Shown here piece by piece: positions 8,513 to 18,713 of a stretch of DNA of 64,000 bases. This DNA comes from Corynebacterium caspium DSM 44850 (GTDB taxonomy: Bacteria; Actinomycetota; Actinomycetes; Mycobacteriales; Mycobacteriaceae). Positions within the stretch are counted from its first letter, which is position 1; each line of letters starts with the position of its first letter. The stretch lies in the NCBI RefSeq assembly GCF_030440555.1, contig NZ_CP047118.1, forward strand, positions 620,001-684,000. Reading direction: 5' to 3'. The position numbers and the translations under genes were made by a program. Below the pieces are notes generated by a model, which did not search any database, was not told where the DNA came from, and saw only the letters and a program-made list of their open reading frames with translations.

Positions 8513-10084
8513 ATGTCTTCACTCAATAGCGGATTTACTGTGAGCAGCGCAAGTGCCCTAATTGGTGCTCGAACTTATCTGCAAGGCCAGGAGATAAATC
8601 ATGATGCTTTGCCTCCGGTAGCAATCACAGAAATAGGGCTAGATTCCAGCAAATTAGCTCCGGGAGCACTATTTGCGGCATTGCCTGGCACTCGCACTCA
8701 TGGTGCTAATTATGCGGTAAATACCGCAGCTGCAGCTATTTTGACCGATGCCGCCGGGCTAGAAATTCTGCAGGCAGCAGGGGAGACGCGTCCTATTTTG
8801 GTAGTTCCAGAGGTTCGTGAAGTATTAGGTAATCTAGCTGCTGCTTTCTACGGAAACCCCAGTGCCGATATGGTCATGATTGGCATTACTGGAACCTCGG
8901 GGAAGACCACTACTAGCTATCTAGTTGAGGCAGGTTTAAAAGCTGCTGGTTATAAGGTTGGAATTATTGGCACTACTGGTACTCGGATTGCAGGCCAAGC
9001 AGTACCTACCTCTTTAACCACTCCAGAGGCACCTACTTTGCAAAAGCTATTTGCAGAGATGAAAAAACAAGGAGTTACGCACGTCGTAATGGAAGTGTCT
9101 TCGCATGCACTTTCTTTGGGTCGAGTGCAGGGCACAGAATTTGATATTGCAGGTTTTACTAATCTTTCCCAAGATCACTTGGATTTCCATCGCACTATGG
9201 AGGAATATTTCCAGGCCAAATCCAAGCTATTTGCCGCCGGGTCTCCACTTGCAGCTAAAAAAGCCGTTATTGTGGTAGATGATAAATGGGGGCAAGAAAT
9301 GTCTCATTTGCCACAAAATATAATTACGGTAAGCACCACTGATACGAAGGCAGATATTAAAGCTAAAGCCGGAGAAACTGCGCTTACTGGGGAACAAGAT
9401 TTTAGGCTAATTATTGGAAATGAAGCACCACTTCCGGTGCATTTACCAATTCCAGGACGTTTTAATATCGCGAATGCAGCATTGGCAATAGGGATTGCAA
9501 CTGCTGCAGAGGTAGATTTAGAGGCCTTTATTAAAGGTATTGGAGAAGTATCTGTTCCCGGAAGAATGCAAAGAGTTGACTTGGGTCAGGAATTTATTGC
9601 GGTAGTAGATTATGCCCATAAACCTGCCGCAGTAGCCGAGGTATTAGATACCTTGCGAGCCCAGGTAAATGGACGTGTTGGCATTGTTTTGGGAGCCGGA
9701 GGCAACCGAGACCAAGGTAAACGCCCAAAGATGGGTAAAGAAGCAGCTTTGCGCGCCGATTTGGTGATTATTACCGACGATAATCCCCGCGATGAAGACC
9801 CTCTTTTGATTAGAGAGGCCGTAAATGCAGGGGCCCAAGAAGCCTTAGCAAATGCGAATTTAGAAGCGCAGCCAGAAATTCGGGTAATCGGAGATAGGGC
9901 GGCAGCTATTACTGAGTTAGTCGCCTGGGCTCGTCCCGGTGATGCCGTAATTATCGCTGGTAAAGGTCATGAAACTGGGCAACTAATTAAAGGGATTAGC
10001 CACCATTTTGATGACCGCGAGGAATTGCAGCGGGCTTTACAAGCGGCTGGCTTTGGCCAGAACTTAAGTGGAGAGGCAAACTAA
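8513..10084 (+). CDS. murE: UDP-MurNAc-L-Ala-D-Glu:meso-diaminopimelate ligase MurE
   Basis: A 523-residue Mur ligase that adds meso-diaminopimelate as the third residue of the stem peptide. The ATP-binding motif GITGTSGKTTT begins near residue 123, and the amino-acid specificity motif DNPR is at 423-426, which identifies the meso-DAP-adding type and agrees with corynebacterial cell walls. Length and domain order are normal. AAAGGAGC precedes ATG 8513. Its stop overlaps the murF start (TAATG), indicating coupling. Confidence 0.96.
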   Translation: MSSLNSGFTVSSASALIGARTYLQGQEINHDALPPVAITEIGLDSSKLAPGALFAALPGTRTHGANYAVNTAAAAILTDAAGLEILQAAGETRPILVVPEVREVLGNLAAAFYGNPSADMVMIGITGTSGKTTTSYLVEAGLKAAGYKVGIIGTTGTRIAGQAVPTSLTTPEAPTLQKLFAEMKKQGVTHVVMEVSSHALSLGRVQGTEFDIAGFTNLSQDHLDFHRTMEEYFQAKSKLFAAGSPLAAKKAVIVVDDKWGQEMSHLPQNIITVSTTDTKADIKAKAGETALTGEQDFRLIIGNEAPLPVHLPIPGRFNIANAALAIGIATAAEVDLEAFIKGIGEVSVPGRMQRVDLGQEFIAVVDYAHKPAAVAEVLDTLRAQVNGRVGIVLGAGGNRDQGKRPKMGKEAALRADLVIITDDNPRDEDPLLIREAVNAGAQEALANANLEAQPEIRVIGDRAAAITELVAWARPGDAVIIAGKGHETGQLIKGISHHFDDREELQRALQAAGFGQNLSGEAN

Positions 10085-11574
10085 TGCTGGCAATGTCTCT
10101 AGGGGAGATAGCTAGGGTTATTGGCGGCCAATTAATTGATGGTGCTGATCCAAATACCGTAATTACCGGAACTGTGGAATTTGATTCTCGAAAGATAACT
10201 CCTGGTAGTTTATTTCTAGCTTTACCCGGAGCGCGTGTAGATGGGCATGATTTTGCCTCGCAAGCAGTAACTAGTGGTGCGGTTGCAGCTATTGTGGCCC
10301 AGCCGGTGGGGGTTCCAGCTATTTTAGTGCCCCACTTGGACATAATTGTGGATAGTAATTCCGATATTTATAACGGAGTAAATACCCAGGTTATGGCTAG
10401 CCTCTTAGCTGCTCTTAGTAAATTGGCGCATTATGTGGTCGAAAAACAGCGCGCTAGTGGCAAATTAAAAGTAATAGGCGTTACTGGTTCTGCCGGTAAA
10501 ACTTCCACTAAAGATATGTTGGCTACCGTATTATCTGATTTGGGGCCTACAATTGCCCCGCCTGGAAGTTTTAATAATGAAATTGGTTTACCCTATACGG
10601 CACTTCGGATTACTGATGAAACTAATTTTTTGGTAGCCGAAATGTCTGCCCGTGGATTAGGGCATATTTCATATTTGGCAGATATCACCCCGCCAGACAT
10701 CGGGGTAGTGCTAAATATTGGAACTGCCCATCTAGGTGAATTTGGCTCCCAGGAAACTATTGCGCAAGCAAAGGGTGAATTAGTAGAAGCCCTCCCGAAA
10801 ACTGGAATAGCAATTCTAAATGCAGATGATGCCGAAGTAGTCCAGATGAAACGTCGTACTGGAGCTGCAGTTAAATATTTTTCGACTACCAATCAGGCGG
10901 ATATCCAAGCTCGCAATATAATTCTAAATGATGCCGGTTGTGCCAGTTTTGAATTAATAGCAAACTCACCTTTGAACCCACTAAGTGCCACAGTGAATTT
11001 GCAAGTATCTGGTCTGCATCAGGTTTCAAATGCGCTCGCTGCTGCAGCAGTGGCCTATTTCTTGGGTTTGCCACTGGATCGTATTGCCGCAGCGCTTTCC
11101 CAGCATCGGGCGATTTCAGCACATCGGATGGATATTCGGCAACATTCCACCGGGTTCATGGTCATTGATGATGCCTATAATGCGAATCCGGATTCGATGG
11201 CTGCCGGATTGCAAGCCTTACAGGAGATCGTCGGCAAGCGGCAAGAAAAAGGTGTTGCTAATGCGAGAGCAATAGCGGTGCTGGGGGATATGGGTGAGTT
11301 GGGGGAGGCAGCTATTTCCGCCCATGAAAAACTCGGTGCTAGTCTTGCTGGGTTTGGAGTATCTAGTTTGGTTGCGGTGGGCGAATCTGTGAATGTGCAG
11401 GTTATGGTAGCTGCAGCTCAAGAACAAGGAGTATTTGCCTGCCAAGTTCCAGACACTTCGCAAGCGGCGGCAGTACTTGGTCCTATAATCGACCCGGCTG
11501 CTGTTGTATTCGTGAAAGCGTCGAATGCGGCACGGCTATGGGATGTTGCTGATCGCCTTATGTCTTTAGACTGA
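10084..11574 (+). CDS. murF: UDP-MurNAc-tripeptide:D-Ala-D-Ala ligase MurF
   Basis: A 496-residue Mur ligase that attaches D-Ala-D-Ala to complete the cytoplasmic pentapeptide. It shows the N-terminal DSRKITPGSLFLALPG motif, the ATP-binding GVTGSAGKTSTKDM motif near residue 131, the SFNNEIGLP motif and the central VIDDAYNANPDSM motif near residues 361-373, diagnostic for MurF. No ddl gene is present in this cluster, so D-Ala-D-Ala must be made from another locus. Confidence 0.96.
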   Translation: MLAMSLGEIARVIGGQLIDGADPNTVITGTVEFDSRKITPGSLFLALPGARVDGHDFASQAVTSGAVAAIVAQPVGVPAILVPHLDIIVDSNSDIYNGVNTQVMASLLAALSKLAHYVVEKQRASGKLKVIGVTGSAGKTSTKDMLATVLSDLGPTIAPPGSFNNEIGLPYTALRITDETNFLVAEMSARGLGHISYLADITPPDIGVVLNIGTAHLGEFGSQETIAQAKGELVEALPKTGIAILNADDAEVVQMKRRTGAAVKYFSTTNQADIQARNIILNDAGCASFELIANSPLNPLSATVNLQVSGLHQVSNALAAAAVAYFLGLPLDRIAAALSQHRAISAHRMDIRQHSTGFMVIDDAYNANPDSMAAGLQALQEIVGKRQEKGVANARAIAVLGDMGELGEAAISAHEKLGASLAGFGVSSLVAVGESVNVQVMVAAAQEQGVFACQVPDTSQAAAVLGPIIDPAAVVFVKASNAARLWDVADRLMSLD

Positions 11575-11639
11575 AATATCAGTATCGAAGAAACCGACTC
11601 TTTTGATAACGAATAATTAGAGGAAGCTAGATTTTCGCC

Positions 11640-12749
11640 GTGACCAACATCATTATCGCAGGGACGCTGAGTTTCCTCGTTGTTATTTTTCTAACCCCAG
11701 TCCTTATTAAAAGGTTTTCTGCTGAAGGCCTAGGCCAAGAGATCCGAGAGGATGGTCCGCAGTCTCACCTGCGCAAACGCGGTACCCCTACGATGGGTGG
11801 CATTGCCATTTTATTAGGTATTGTGTTTGGTTATTTTGGCTCGGCTGGATACGCAATTATGACTAAAACCGGCGGCGTTACAGCCACTGGGCTGCTAGTT
11901 CTAGGGCTAACTGTGGGTCTAGGTTTTTTGGGATTCCTAGATGACGCCATAAAACTATTCCGGAATCGTAATCTGGGTCTTAATAAAACTGCCAAATTGG
12001 TGGGGCAGTTAGTTATTGCAGTGGCTTTTGCGACAGCTATTTTGCTCTTTCCGGATAGAAACGGCGTAACTCCCGGATCAACCCATCTTTCTTTTATCCG
12101 CGATATCGCAACACTTGACCTCACCTTTGGGAAAAAATGGGGCTATATCCTCTTTGGTGTTTTCATCATTCTACTGATTGCAGCCTGGTCAAATGCGGTA
12201 AATCTAACTGATGGTCTTGACGGTTTAGCTGCTGGTTCCACGGCCATGGTGATGGGTGTATATACCTTGATTACTTTCTGGCAATACCGCTATTCCTGCT
12301 ACAACACGGTGGACCCATCATGTTATGTAGTGCGCGATCCATTGGATCTTTCCATCTTGGCGGCAGCCGGTTTAGGGGCATGTATTGGTTTCTTGTGGTG
12401 GAATGCTGCACCGGCCAAAATTTTTATGGGCGATACAGGATCTCTAGCACTCGGTGGATTAGTGGCCGGACTGTCAGTTGCTTCGCGTACTGAACTATTG
12501 ATGGTCATCGTGGGTGCATTATTTGTAATCGAAGCTCTTTCGGTGATTATCCAAGTAATCGTATTTCGCAGCACGGGGCGCCGTTTCTTCCGAATGGCAC
12601 CAATACATCATCATTTTGAAAATGCCGGTTGGGCAGAAACCACTGTCACCATTAGATTCTGGCTAATAGCTGCCCTCACCGCAGCTTTAGGTTTAGCAGT
12701 TTTTTATGGTGATTGGCTTAGTCATGTAGATATCCAAGTAGGCCGCTAA
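11640..12749 (+). CDS. mraY: Phospho-MurNAc-pentapeptide transferase MraY
   Basis: A 369-residue polytopic membrane enzyme that makes lipid I from UDP-MurNAc-pentapeptide and polyprenyl phosphate. Visible signatures are [16 protein letters not shown] near residue 44, [18 protein letters not shown] with the DD pair, [29 protein letters not shown] and the APIHHHFE motif near the C-terminus. About ten hydrophobic helices are evident. The start is GTG 11640 with AGAGGAAG upstream. It overlaps murD (TAATG). Confidence 0.96.
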   Translation: MTNIIIAGTLSFLVVIFLTPVLIKRFSAEGLGQEIREDGPQSHLRKRGTPTMGGIAILLGIVFGYFGSAGYAIMTKTGGVTATGLLVLGLTVGLGFLGFLDDAIKLFRNRNLGLNKTAKLVGQLVIAVAFATAILLFPDRNGVTPGSTHLSFIRDIATLDLTFGKKWGYILFGVFIILLIAAWSNAVNLTDGLDGLAAGSTAMVMGVYTLITFWQYRYSCYNTVDPSCYVVRDPLDLSILAAAGLGACIGFLWWNAAPAKIFMGDTGSLALGGLVAGLSVASRTELLMVIVGALFVIEALSVIIQVIVFRSTGRRFFRMAPIHHHFENAGWAETTVTIRFWLIAALTAALGLAVFYGDWLSHVDIQVGR

Positions 12750-14257
12750 TGAATGCTCCTAGCTGGAATTTTCCGAAATCAAATTTAGCTGAAGAATATA
12801 TTCTGATAACCGGTGCGGGAGTCACCGGCCGTAGCACTGCCTTAATTTTGAGTGCTTTAGGAGCCCAGGTCGCGCTTTGCGATGATCGCGTTGATATCGC
12901 CCAGGAAGTGGCCCAAGTTGCCGTTATAAAAAACTATCCTGGGAAAATCTCTGCCCTTAGTGTTTCCGCAGCTACCGCACAATTAGCTGAATTTAGCGGG
13001 GTAGTTTGTTCTCCAGGTTGGCGTCCAGATACTCCGGTTTTATTAGCGGCTAGCAGCCAGGGCTTGGAAGTTATCGGTGATGTCGAGCTGGCATGGCGCT
13101 TAGATAGAATGGGACAATTTGGGGCGCCCCGCAAATGGGTGGCGATAACTGGTACCAACGGTAAAACCACCACCACTGCTATGGTGGAAAAAATTTTGCA
13201 GGCCGGAAACCTAAAAGCCCAGGCAGTTGGTAATATTGGCACCCCGATATTAGAAGTGCTAAGCCAAGAAAATCGGGTAGATATTTTGGTAGCAGAGCTT
13301 TCTAGCTTCCAACTTCATTGGTGTGCAGACTTTATTCCCGATGCCGGGGTCTTATTAAATTTGGCTGAAGATCACCTTGATTGGCATGGGAGCATGGCTG
13401 CTTATGCTGACGCTAAGGCGAAAGTTTTACGCGGTGAAATAGCAGTTGTTGATCCCACTGATGAACTTGTCGGTGTATATAGCGCCCCAATTATTGCTAA
13501 ATATGCACCCACTGTGTTGGCTTTTTCTAATTCCACCGTAAATAAATTCGATAGCAGTGGGGTAGGAACTGCTCGCGGTGTTAATAATCTTGCTGCAGAA
13601 CAGCTAAGTGTTACTCTTAAAAACCCTGAAACTGGGTTCCTAACTTATAAACCCATCTTGGATACCACCGCTATACACCCAGCAGGGCCTGCAGGTATAA
13701 GCGATGCGGCCGCAGCAGCAGTGATAGGTTATTTCTTCGCCAAACTAGAGCCGGCCATAATTGCGCAAGCTTTAGCCAATTTTCAAGTAGCTGCGCATCG
13801 GGGCCAAGTTGTGCACCAAGACAGTGGAATTTCCTGGGTAGATAATTCCAAAGCTACTAATCCCCATGCCGCTGCGGAAGCCTTAGCTGGATATAACTCA
13901 GTTATTTGGATCGCAGGAGGTCAGCTTAAAGGTGCGCAGTTGGGAGAACTTCTAGCTAAACAGGGTCAGCGTCTAAAAGCTGTGGCAGTTTTAGGGGTAG
14001 ATAGAGAAGCCGTATTGGACGCTATTAAAACCGCCCAAAGCCGCGGGGAAGTAGCTGGCAATATTTCTCTACACAGCATCGATACCACTGATCCTGAACT
14101 AGCGATGCAAGAAGCCGTGATATTTTCGCAGCAACAAGCACAGCCAGGAGATACGGTGCTGCTAGCCCCAGCGGCTGCTTCACTGGATATGTATAGCGGG
14201 ATGGGCCAACGAGGAGACCTCTTCGCGAAATACGCCCGGCTCAGCAGTTCCAAGTAG
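12749..14257 (+). CDS. murD: UDP-MurNAc-L-alanine:D-glutamate ligase MurD
   Basis: A 502-residue Mur ligase adding D-glutamate. It has the N-terminal Rossmann-like ITGAGVTGRST motif, the ATP-binding AITGTNGKTTTTAM motif near residue 133, AELSSFQLHW, NLAEDHLDWHGS and the C-terminal DNSKATNPHAA motif. Length is at the upper end of the family. It starts on the mraY stop codon. The C-terminal sequence VLLAPAAASLDMYSGMGQRGDLF is the usual MurD ending. Confidence 0.96.
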   Translation: MNAPSWNFPKSNLAEEYILITGAGVTGRSTALILSALGAQVALCDDRVDIAQEVAQVAVIKNYPGKISALSVSAATAQLAEFSGVVCSPGWRPDTPVLLAASSQGLEVIGDVELAWRLDRMGQFGAPRKWVAITGTNGKTTTTAMVEKILQAGNLKAQAVGNIGTPILEVLSQENRVDILVAELSSFQLHWCADFIPDAGVLLNLAEDHLDWHGSMAAYADAKAKVLRGEIAVVDPTDELVGVYSAPIIAKYAPTVLAFSNSTVNKFDSSGVGTARGVNNLAAEQLSVTLKNPETGFLTYKPILDTTAIHPAGPAGISDAAAAAVIGYFFAKLEPAIIAQALANFQVAAHRGQVVHQDSGISWVDNSKATNPHAAAEALAGYNSVIWIAGGQLKGAQLGELLAKQGQRLKAVAVLGVDREAVLDAIKTAQSRGEVAGNISLHSIDTTDPELAMQEAVIFSQQQAQPGDTVLLAPAAASLDMYSGMGQRGDLFAKYARLSSSK

Positions 14258-14412
14258 CGCCGAGCAGCACTGAGCAGCACCGCACAACCCTTAAATTGGC
14301 TTAACCAGTGAGGCGGGCGTGTCAGGTGTGAATAGTGGGACGAATGTGGCTAGGCTAGGTGGGGCTTAACAGCATCCAGAGCTAGCCGCACGCTTTAAGG
14401 AGACCCACGTTC
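14258..14412 (+). promoter_or_regulatory. Spacer before ftsW with possible promoter
   Basis: This 155-bp gap breaks the otherwise tight dcw operon. It contains a duplicated GAGCAGCAC (14263-14281 region) and a possible -10 box TAGGCT about 18 bases after TGTGAA. The ribosome-binding site AAGGAG (14397-14402) lies ten bases before the ftsW GTG. An internal promoter is plausible but not proven. Confidence 0.35.
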
Positions 14413-16128
14413 GTGACTACACCCGTGAAAAAACCCTCAAGGGCCACGTCAGCGCGTGGCAACCGGCCTGCATCCGCTAGCAATTCGCATCCTAAAACAG
14501 CTGGTCAAAACCGACTTGCTGCAGCCATCCGGCGCAGCTCCGCTTGGCTAGACTCCCAACCCGGAATCGATTATTTAATGATTCGCATCCTGGTGTTCAC
14601 CCTCACTGGTATCGGGGTGGTGATGGTCATGTCTAGCTCCATGACCTGGTCCATTATTGATGGCTCCACTGTATGGGGGGCTGCTAGTCGTCAGGCAATC
14701 ATGGTTGGTGCCGGACTAGTTATGTTCTGGTTCTGTTTGAAAATTACTCCCCAAGCGATTCGGCAATCTGCAGGAATTGCGCTGGTAGTAGCCTATCTTT
14801 TGCTTATTTTGGTGCTGATACCCGGCATTGGTACCGGTCGCGAAGAAGTTGGTTCGCAGTCTTGGATTAACCTCGGGTTTTTTACTCTGCAGCCTTCGGA
14901 AGTTTCTAAATTTGGCATCGCAATTTTCGGTGCCCACTATTTAGCTAACCGGATTCACCACCACCGCAATATTAATTCCCGCTTTGTGAAATTCACCGGT
15001 ATTGCCGCTGTAGGCTTGGCCTTGATTTTGGCCGAAGGCGATCTAGGGATGGCAGTATCCTTTATGATTGTGGTGGTCTCTTGCCTGTACTTTGCCGGGG
15101 TACACCGGAAATGGATTATTGGCATGGCCACAATTTCCGTGCTGGGTATGGTGGGTCTGATTCTGCGTGGCGGATTCCGCTCTGATCGTTTCCATGTTTA
15201 TTTCGATGCCCTGCTAGGACATTTTGAGGACACTCGGGGCGTAGCTTTTCAGTCTTACCAAGGTTTTCTCTCCCTTGCAGATGGCTCTATAAGTGGCGTA
15301 GGCCTGGGACAGTCACGGGCAAAATGGTTCTATTTACCAGAAGCCCATAATGACTTTATTTTTGCCATCATTGGCGAAGAGCTCGGACTATGGGGTGGTG
15401 CTTTAGTTATCGGCTTATTTACGGCTTTAGCTTTCTTTGGTTTCCGCACTGCCCGCCGCGCCCAAGATCAGTTCCAATCGTTGCTCGCCGCAACTATTAC
15501 CGCAATGGTTTGTGCTCAAGCTTTTGTAAATATCGGTTATGTAGTGGGATTGCTGCCCGTAACTGGTATTCAGCTTCCGATGATTTCCGCCGGTGGCACC
15601 TCTGCCATCATTACCCTATCTGCGATGGGAGTACTGGCTAATATTGCGCGCCATGAGCCAGAAGCAATTAGTGCTACCCAATCTTATGGTCGCCCCTTAT
15701 TTGATCGGATGCTATTCATCGCCGAACCTAAAGCAGCGGCACAACCTCTAACTATTAGTGGTGGCGTGCGCGCCAATGGCCGTCGGGCTAGCCGGGAGGC
15801 TTTCTTAACCCCAGCCTATGATGATTCTTATGATGCAGCACGCACTGTTATCCCTAATCGCCTAGGTTACGGAGTGCGTACCGAGGTTTCTGTGGGCAGA
15901 AATTCCGATTCTGAAGCCCGAAATTTTGCCTCCTCAAATAGCCCAAGTAGGCGGTCAACCAATGCTCGACGCGCTGAAAGAGAAGCCCGCTTTGGCCGGC
16001 CCTTAACAGAACGCGGTAATGAGTGGCATCGGGAAGCTCCGGCTGAATATCGGGTTCCGACGCGGCCGCACTACCATGAATCCGCACCCTCATATAGGCC
16101 TGTTTCTCACCGAAATGGAGATTATTAA
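14413..16128 (+). CDS. ftsW: Septal peptidoglycan glycosyltransferase FtsW
   Basis: A 571-residue SEDS-family membrane glycosyltransferase that polymerises lipid II at the septum with FtsI. About 50 basic N-terminal residues precede ten membrane helices. Family motifs include SSSMTW, QPSEVSKFG, AEGDLGMA, the FRSDR segment, the LPEAHNDFIFAIIGEELG loop and the final LPMISAGGTSAI motif. From about residue 430 a long hydrophilic, Arg/Ser/Pro-rich cytoplasmic tail follows; such tails in mycobacteria contact FtsZ. GTG start with AAGGAG upstream. Stop lies four bases before the chosen murG start. Confidence 0.95.
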   Translation: MTTPVKKPSRATSARGNRPASASNSHPKTAGQNRLAAAIRRSSAWLDSQPGIDYLMIRILVFTLTGIGVVMVMSSSMTWSIIDGSTVWGAASRQAIMVGAGLVMFWFCLKITPQAIRQSAGIALVVAYLLLILVLIPGIGTGREEVGSQSWINLGFFTLQPSEVSKFGIAIFGAHYLANRIHHHRNINSRFVKFTGIAAVGLALILAEGDLGMAVSFMIVVVSCLYFAGVHRKWIIGMATISVLGMVGLILRGGFRSDRFHVYFDALLGHFEDTRGVAFQSYQGFLSLADGSISGVGLGQSRAKWFYLPEAHNDFIFAIIGEELGLWGGALVIGLFTALAFFGFRTARRAQDQFQSLLAATITAMVCAQAFVNIGYVVGLLPVTGIQLPMISAGGTSAIITLSAMGVLANIARHEPEAISATQSYGRPLFDRMLFIAEPKAAAQPLTISGGVRANGRRASREAFLTPAYDDSYDAARTVIPNRLGYGVRTEVSVGRNSDSEARNFASSNSPSRRSTNARRAEREARFGRPLTERGNEWHREAPAEYRVPTRPHYHESAPSYRPVSHRNGDY

Positions 16129-16132
16129 GTCC

Positions 16133-17221
16133 ATGGCTGCCCCTTCTTATTCCGTCGTTGTTGCTGGTGGTGGCACCGCAGGACATATTGAACCGGCTTT
16201 GGCTGTAGCAGATGCGATGCAAAGCCGCGGCGATATTCGGATAACTGCTTTAGGTACTGCTAAGGGTTTGGAAACGCAGCTAGTTCCTGAGCGGGGATAT
16301 GATTTGCGCCTAATTGATCCCGTACCGGTACCGCGTAAATTCAGTATTGATCTTTTCAAATTGCCTTTTCGTGTAGCTAAGGCCGTTAATCAAACCCGGA
16401 AAATTTTGCGTGAAGTAGAAGCAGATGCCTTAATAGGGTTTGGGGGATATGTTTCAGCTCCGGCTTATTTGGCGGCGCGGGCCTTGCGCATCCCTTTTTA
16501 TGTGCATGAAGCGAATGCCAAAGCCGGAATGGCTAATAAACTTGGTATTCGCTTGGGCGCTACCGGATTTAATGCAGTTGCAGATTCCGGTATTCCAGGA
16601 AAAGTAGTAGGGGTGCCGATCCGTGCTGGCATGCAGGGACAAAATGCGGCGGCGGATCGAAAACGCGGTTTAGAAAAATGGAATTTGCAGGCAGATAAGC
16701 CAATTCTTTTGGTGACCGGAGGATCGCAAGGCGCCCAAAGCATCAATACTGCGATTACTGGTGCGTTGCGACCACTTCTTGATGCCGGTTTTCAGATTTT
16801 GCACGCCTATGGTGCTAAAAATGCAGCGCCGGCTGCTTTAGAAGGTTATATTCCAGTACCGTTTATTAAAGATATGGCCGCAGCTTATGCAGTGGCAGAT
16901 TTTATAATTTGTCGTAGTGGAGCTATGACGGTAGCCGAGGTGACTGCGGCAGGAATTCCGGCACTTTATATTCCATTACCTCACGGCAATGGGGAACAAG
17001 GCTTAAATGCTGCTAGTGCAGTAGCTGCCGGTGCTGCTTTATTGATTAGCGATGAAGCGCTAAGCGCTACTCTTTTAATTGATACTGTATGCGATATTTT
17101 TGAAAATCCAGCCCAGTATGAGCAAATGAAAAAAGCTGTGGCTAAGGCTCAGGACAATAAGGCAGCCACGGTAATTGCTAGCCAGATAATAAATGATATT
17201 AAGGCAGCTTCACATGATTGA
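16133..17221 (+). CDS. murG: Lipid II synthase MurG
   Basis: A 362-residue GT28-family glycosyltransferase that adds GlcNAc to lipid I on the inner membrane face. The N-terminal VVVAGGGTAGHIEPALA motif is the acceptor-binding G-loop; the second, GGSQGAQSIN, sits near residue 197, and the UDP-GlcNAc-binding CRSGAMTVAEV motif follows. I choose ATG 16133, which starts just before the first beta strand, with GGAG upstream; ATG 16115 would add six residues. It overlaps murC by eight bases. Confidence 0.95.
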   Translation: MAAPSYSVVVAGGGTAGHIEPALAVADAMQSRGDIRITALGTAKGLETQLVPERGYDLRLIDPVPVPRKFSIDLFKLPFRVAKAVNQTRKILREVEADALIGFGGYVSAPAYLAARALRIPFYVHEANAKAGMANKLGIRLGATGFNAVADSGIPGKVVGVPIRAGMQGQNAAADRKRGLEKWNLQADKPILLVTGGSQGAQSINTAITGALRPLLDAGFQILHAYGAKNAAPAALEGYIPVPFIKDMAAAYAVADFIICRSGAMTVAEVTAAGIPALYIPLPHGNGEQGLNAASAVAAGAALLISDEALSATLLIDTVCDIFENPAQYEQMKKAVAKAQDNKAATVIASQIINDIKAASHD

Positions 17222-18713
17222 TATTTCTCGGGTCCACATGATTGGTATTGGTGGGGCAGGAATGAGCGGATTAGCTCATATCTTGCTTGAAAGAGGTAGC
17301 GTAGTTAGTGGTTCAGACCGCGCTGATTCCGCAGTCATCGCAGGTTTACGCAGCGCTGGCGCATATATTGCTACCACCCATAATGCTGCTAATTTATCTT
17401 TAAGTGGAGAATTTCCCACTGCTGTGGTTACTTCTTTTGCAGCTATTCCAAAAGATAATCCAGAGTTAGTGGCAGCTCATGAGCATAATATTCCGGTATT
17501 AAGGCGTTCAGATTTATTAGCCGAACTTATGCGCACCAAAAAAGAGATTTTGGTAGCTGGAACTCATGGCAAAACTTCTACTACTTCTTTATTAGTAGCA
17601 GCTATGGTGCATGCAGAATTAAATCCAAGTTTTGCAATAGGTGGACAACTCACCGGCACTGGCCAAGGTGCACATAATGGCAGTGGCGCATATTTTATTG
17701 CCGAAGCAGATGAATCAGATGGTTCTTTCTTAAGTTATCATCCAGAAATTGCCATTATTACCACGGTGGAACCAGACCACCTAGATTTTTTCCACACCGC
17801 TGCCGCTTATTTGCAGGTATTTAAAGATTTTATTGGGCTATTAGCTAAGCCAAATGAATTAACGACAGCTGGCCAAGCGCAAACTGCAGGCACTTTAATT
17901 GCTTGTACTAATGATTCTGGCGCCGCGCAACTAGCAAAATATGCACATATCCAAGGCCACCAAGTATTGCTCTATGGTACTGCGCCAGCTTGTGCGGAGT
18001 TGCCAGAGATACCTGCCGGCGCAGTGATTTCCAAAATAACCCCAGGAGCTAAAGGTTCCCTAGTACAAGCCAATATTTACGGCACAGAAATCGAGTTTGA
18101 GGTTTCTTTACCAGGTGAACATATGGCTTTAAATGCGGTGGCTGCGGTGCTGGCTGGGCATCTTGCCGGGGGAGAAATACCCAAATTAGCGGCAGGGATC
18201 TCAGCTTTTGGCGGCGTGCGGCGCCGTTTTGATATCCGAGGGGTGATACCGGCAAATAATCCGCATTTTGCAGGCCTTACCGTAGTAGATGACTATGCTC
18301 ATCATCCCACCGAAGTAGCGGCAGTTATCGGGGCTGCCAAAGAAACAGTGATGGCTCAAAAAGCTGGCGGGCGCGTGATCGTGGCCTTCCAACCACATCT
18401 GTATTCGCGCACGCAACAATTTGCCGCGGAATTTGCGGCTGCCCTTGCCGCTGCAGATATCGTAATTTCCTTAGATATTTATGGGGCCCGGGAAAAACCG
18501 GTGGCCGGAGTAGATGCCGGGACCATTGGAAATTTGATCAATAATTACGATGCGGGGACACAAGTAATTTTGGAAGCAGATCTTATGCAGGTGCCTGCTC
18601 ATATTAAAGAATTAGCAGGCCCGCATGACTTGGTAATCACCATGGGTGCTGGTTCCATAACTACCCAAGCCGGCGCAATTTTGGCCGCACTTGAGCCTGC
18701 GGAAGAAGACTAA
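17214..18713 (+). CDS. murC: UDP-MurNAc:L-alanine ligase MurC
   Basis: A 499-residue Mur ligase adding the first residue (L-Ala) of the stem peptide. Motifs: VHMIGIGGAGMSGLA at residues 6-20, the ATP-binding AGTHGKTSTTSL near residue 120, EADESDGSFL, the VVDDYAHHPTEV motif and the C-terminal FQPHLYSRTQ motif. ATG 17214 is chosen because AAGGC lies nine bases upstream and the family starts at MI(D)xSRVH; ATG 17193 would place seven extra residues. Overlaps murG. Confidence 0.96.
   Translation: MIDISRVHMIGIGGAGMSGLAHILLERGSVVSGSDRADSAVIAGLRSAGAYIATTHNAANLSLSGEFPTAVVTSFAAIPKDNPELVAAHEHNIPVLRRSDLLAELMRTKKEILVAGTHGKTSTTSLLVAAMVHAELNPSFAIGGQLTGTGQGAHNGSGAYFIAEADESDGSFLSYHPEIAIITTVEPDHLDFFHTAAAYLQVFKDFIGLLAKPNELTTAGQAQTAGTLIACTNDSGAAQLAKYAHIQGHQVLLYGTAPACAELPEIPAGAVISKITPGAKGSLVQANIYGTEIEFEVSLPGEHMALNAVAAVLAGHLAGGEIPKLAAGISAFGGVRRRFDIRGVIPANNPHFAGLTVVDDYAHHPTEVAAVIGAAKETVMAQKAGGRVIVAFQPHLYSRTQQFAAEFAAALAAADIVISLDIYGAREKPVAGVDAGTIGNLINNYDAGTQVILEADLMQVPAHIKELAGPHDLVITMGAGSITTQAGAILAALEPAEED

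Noticed and set aside
16019..16132. Long N-terminal extension of MurG
   Set aside because: The extra residues overlap the end of ftsW in another frame and do not resemble MurG; ATG 16133 fits the family start.
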